From: Chloroflexota bacterium
GTDB taxonomy: Bacteria > Chloroflexota > Chloroflexia > Chloroflexales > Kallotenuaceae
NCBI GenBank assembly: GCA_019240175.1
Contig: JAFAYS010001230.1
Location: forward strand, 1 to 5,632
Direction of reading: 5' to 3'
Length of the DNA: 5,632 nt
The position numbers were made by a program, and so were the translations under genes. The notes beneath the pieces are model-generated. The model made no database searches. It was not told the origin of the DNA and was given only the letters and a program-made list of their open reading frames with translations. This document shows, piece after piece, positions 5,010-5,632 of this stretch; the stretch's first letter is position 1; the number at the start of each line of letters is the position of its first letter.

Positions 5010-5015
5010 ATTATA
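5010..5015 (-). promoter_or_regulatory. Candidate -10 box (TATAAT) upstream of the leader ORF and pccB
   Basis: A perfect TATAAT lies on the minus strand just downstream of the hydrolase stop (5024). The -35 position, inside the hydrolase 3' end, reads GCTCCA at a 17-bp spacing, which is a poor match. The start would be near 5003, leaving about 39 nt before ATG 4964. Confidence 0.35.
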
Positions 5016-5023
5016 AAACTGTG

Positions 5024-5632
5024 TCAGCGATCTGGAGCACCCGGCTGGCGCAGCGTTCGATCGAAAAAATCGAGCGTGGTATTGAACAGATCGTCGATCG
5101 CGGGCGTGCGCTCCGTGGCTTGCAGATAGTGGCCCATGCCTTCCAGAATATGTAGCTCATGCGGCCTGCCCAGCCGCTGTAGCTCGTCGGCCAGCAACTG
5201 CGACTGGGTAAACGGCACGACCTCGTCTTGCTTGGAGTGGATCAGCATCAGCGGCAGCGTGAGATCGCGGGCGTGGTAGCGCGCCGAGTAGCGCCAGTAG
5301 CGCTCGGGCGCACGGTCGGGCAGGCCTAGCGCGATCAGCGCCTGATCCAGGCCAAACGGCGGGAAGAACGAGCCCTCCTCGAAGAGCCGCCGCAGCTCGA
5401 AAAGATCGGTGGGCGGCCCCAGCAGCAGCGCCGAGTCGAGCGCGTCGGGGGCGCGCATGGCTAGCCGCAGCACATGCAGCCCGCTGTACGATCCGGCCAG
5501 CGCACCGATCCGTGAGCCGTCAGCGCGCGGAAACGCGCCGGCCTTGGCAAGATTCACCACGCGCTGGAGATCGTCGATGTCGGCCTCAAGATCCAGCGCA
5601 TACGCCGGCCCGACCGCGATCACCGCGTAGCC
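5024..5632 (-). CDS. Alpha/beta hydrolase, C-terminal part (5' end beyond window)
   Basis: The frame is open through the right edge of the window (first visible residues GYAVIAVGPAYALD), leaving 202 residues and a TGA stop. The pattern is that of prolyl-oligopeptidase-like or dienelactone-hydrolase-like alpha/beta hydrolases. The nucleophile elbow is GSYSG with Ser at visible residue 50. The acid is in SKQDEVVP (Asp136). The histidine is in GMGHYL (His168). The order and spacing of the triad are canonical. GYAVIAVG matches the strand that in this group usually precedes D-Y-R-G-x-G, but here that motif is replaced by PAYALD. The helical insert at roughly 80-120 (ELRRLFEEGSFFPPFGLDQ) probably forms a lid. 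Substrate and localisation are unknown, as any signal peptide would lie outside the window. No terminator was seen between it and the pccB region, so readthrough is possible. Confidence 0.88.
   Translation of the reverse strand, partial: GYAVIAVGPAYALDLEADIDDLQRVVNLAKAGAFPRADGSRIGALAGSYSGLHVLRLAMRAPDALDSALLLGPPTDLFELRRLFEEGSFFPPFGLDQALIALGLPDRAPERYWRYSARYHARDLTLPLMLIHSKQDEVVPFTQSQLLADELQRLGRPHELHILEGMGHYLQATERTPAIDDLFNTTLDFFDRTLRQPGAPDR

Overview
The window is GC-rich bacterial DNA with tightly packed genes. It most resembles a Chloroflexota genome such as Roseiflexus, Herpetosiphon or a relative. That placement is an inference from three things: the protein sequences, the pairing of a biotin-dependent carboxyltransferase gene with partner-switch genes, and a CCCTCACCCC-type intergenic palindrome. 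It was not tested by any search. No rRNA, tRNA, CRISPR array or transposase was seen.

Plus strand, left half. The window opens inside the C-terminal part of a luciferase-like (LLM) flavin-dependent oxidoreductase (2-514). A 118-bp gap follows, holding a near-consensus housekeeping promoter (TTGACA, 17 bp, TATCAT). This promoter reads into folD (633-1481) and then a rhomboid-type membrane protein (1492-2145). The second gene's ribosome binding site overlaps the folD stop codon, so these two form a bicistron.

The convergence point near 2150-2230 holds a strong hairpin. Its U-rich side faces the minus-strand operon.

Minus strand, right half, in order of transcription. First comes the C-terminal part of an alpha/beta hydrolase (5632-5024, cut by the window edge). 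Next is a 326-bp intergenic region (4698-5023). Then follow a pccB-like acyl-CoA carboxylase carboxyltransferase (4697-3144, GTG start), a GHKL anti-sigma-type kinase (3134-2661) and a STAS anti-anti-sigma protein (2590-2231). The last three are closely spaced and are probably one operon. It would join short-chain acyl-CoA carboxylation (propionyl-CoA or acetyl-CoA) to a SpoIIAB/SpoIIAA-like partner-switch pair.

The points most worth a second look are these. FolD lacks the lysine normally needed for cyclohydrolase activity. The intergenic region upstream of pccB holds a possible 13-codon leader ORF with an ideal ribosome binding site and a Pro-Pro-Pro run. The same region holds a composite repeat in which a GC-rich palindrome sits between two direct repeats. 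The anti-sigma kinase has a degenerate G1 box. The rhomboid keeps its catalytic Ser and His in an unusual sequence setting. I did not find a clear new defence or mobile system.
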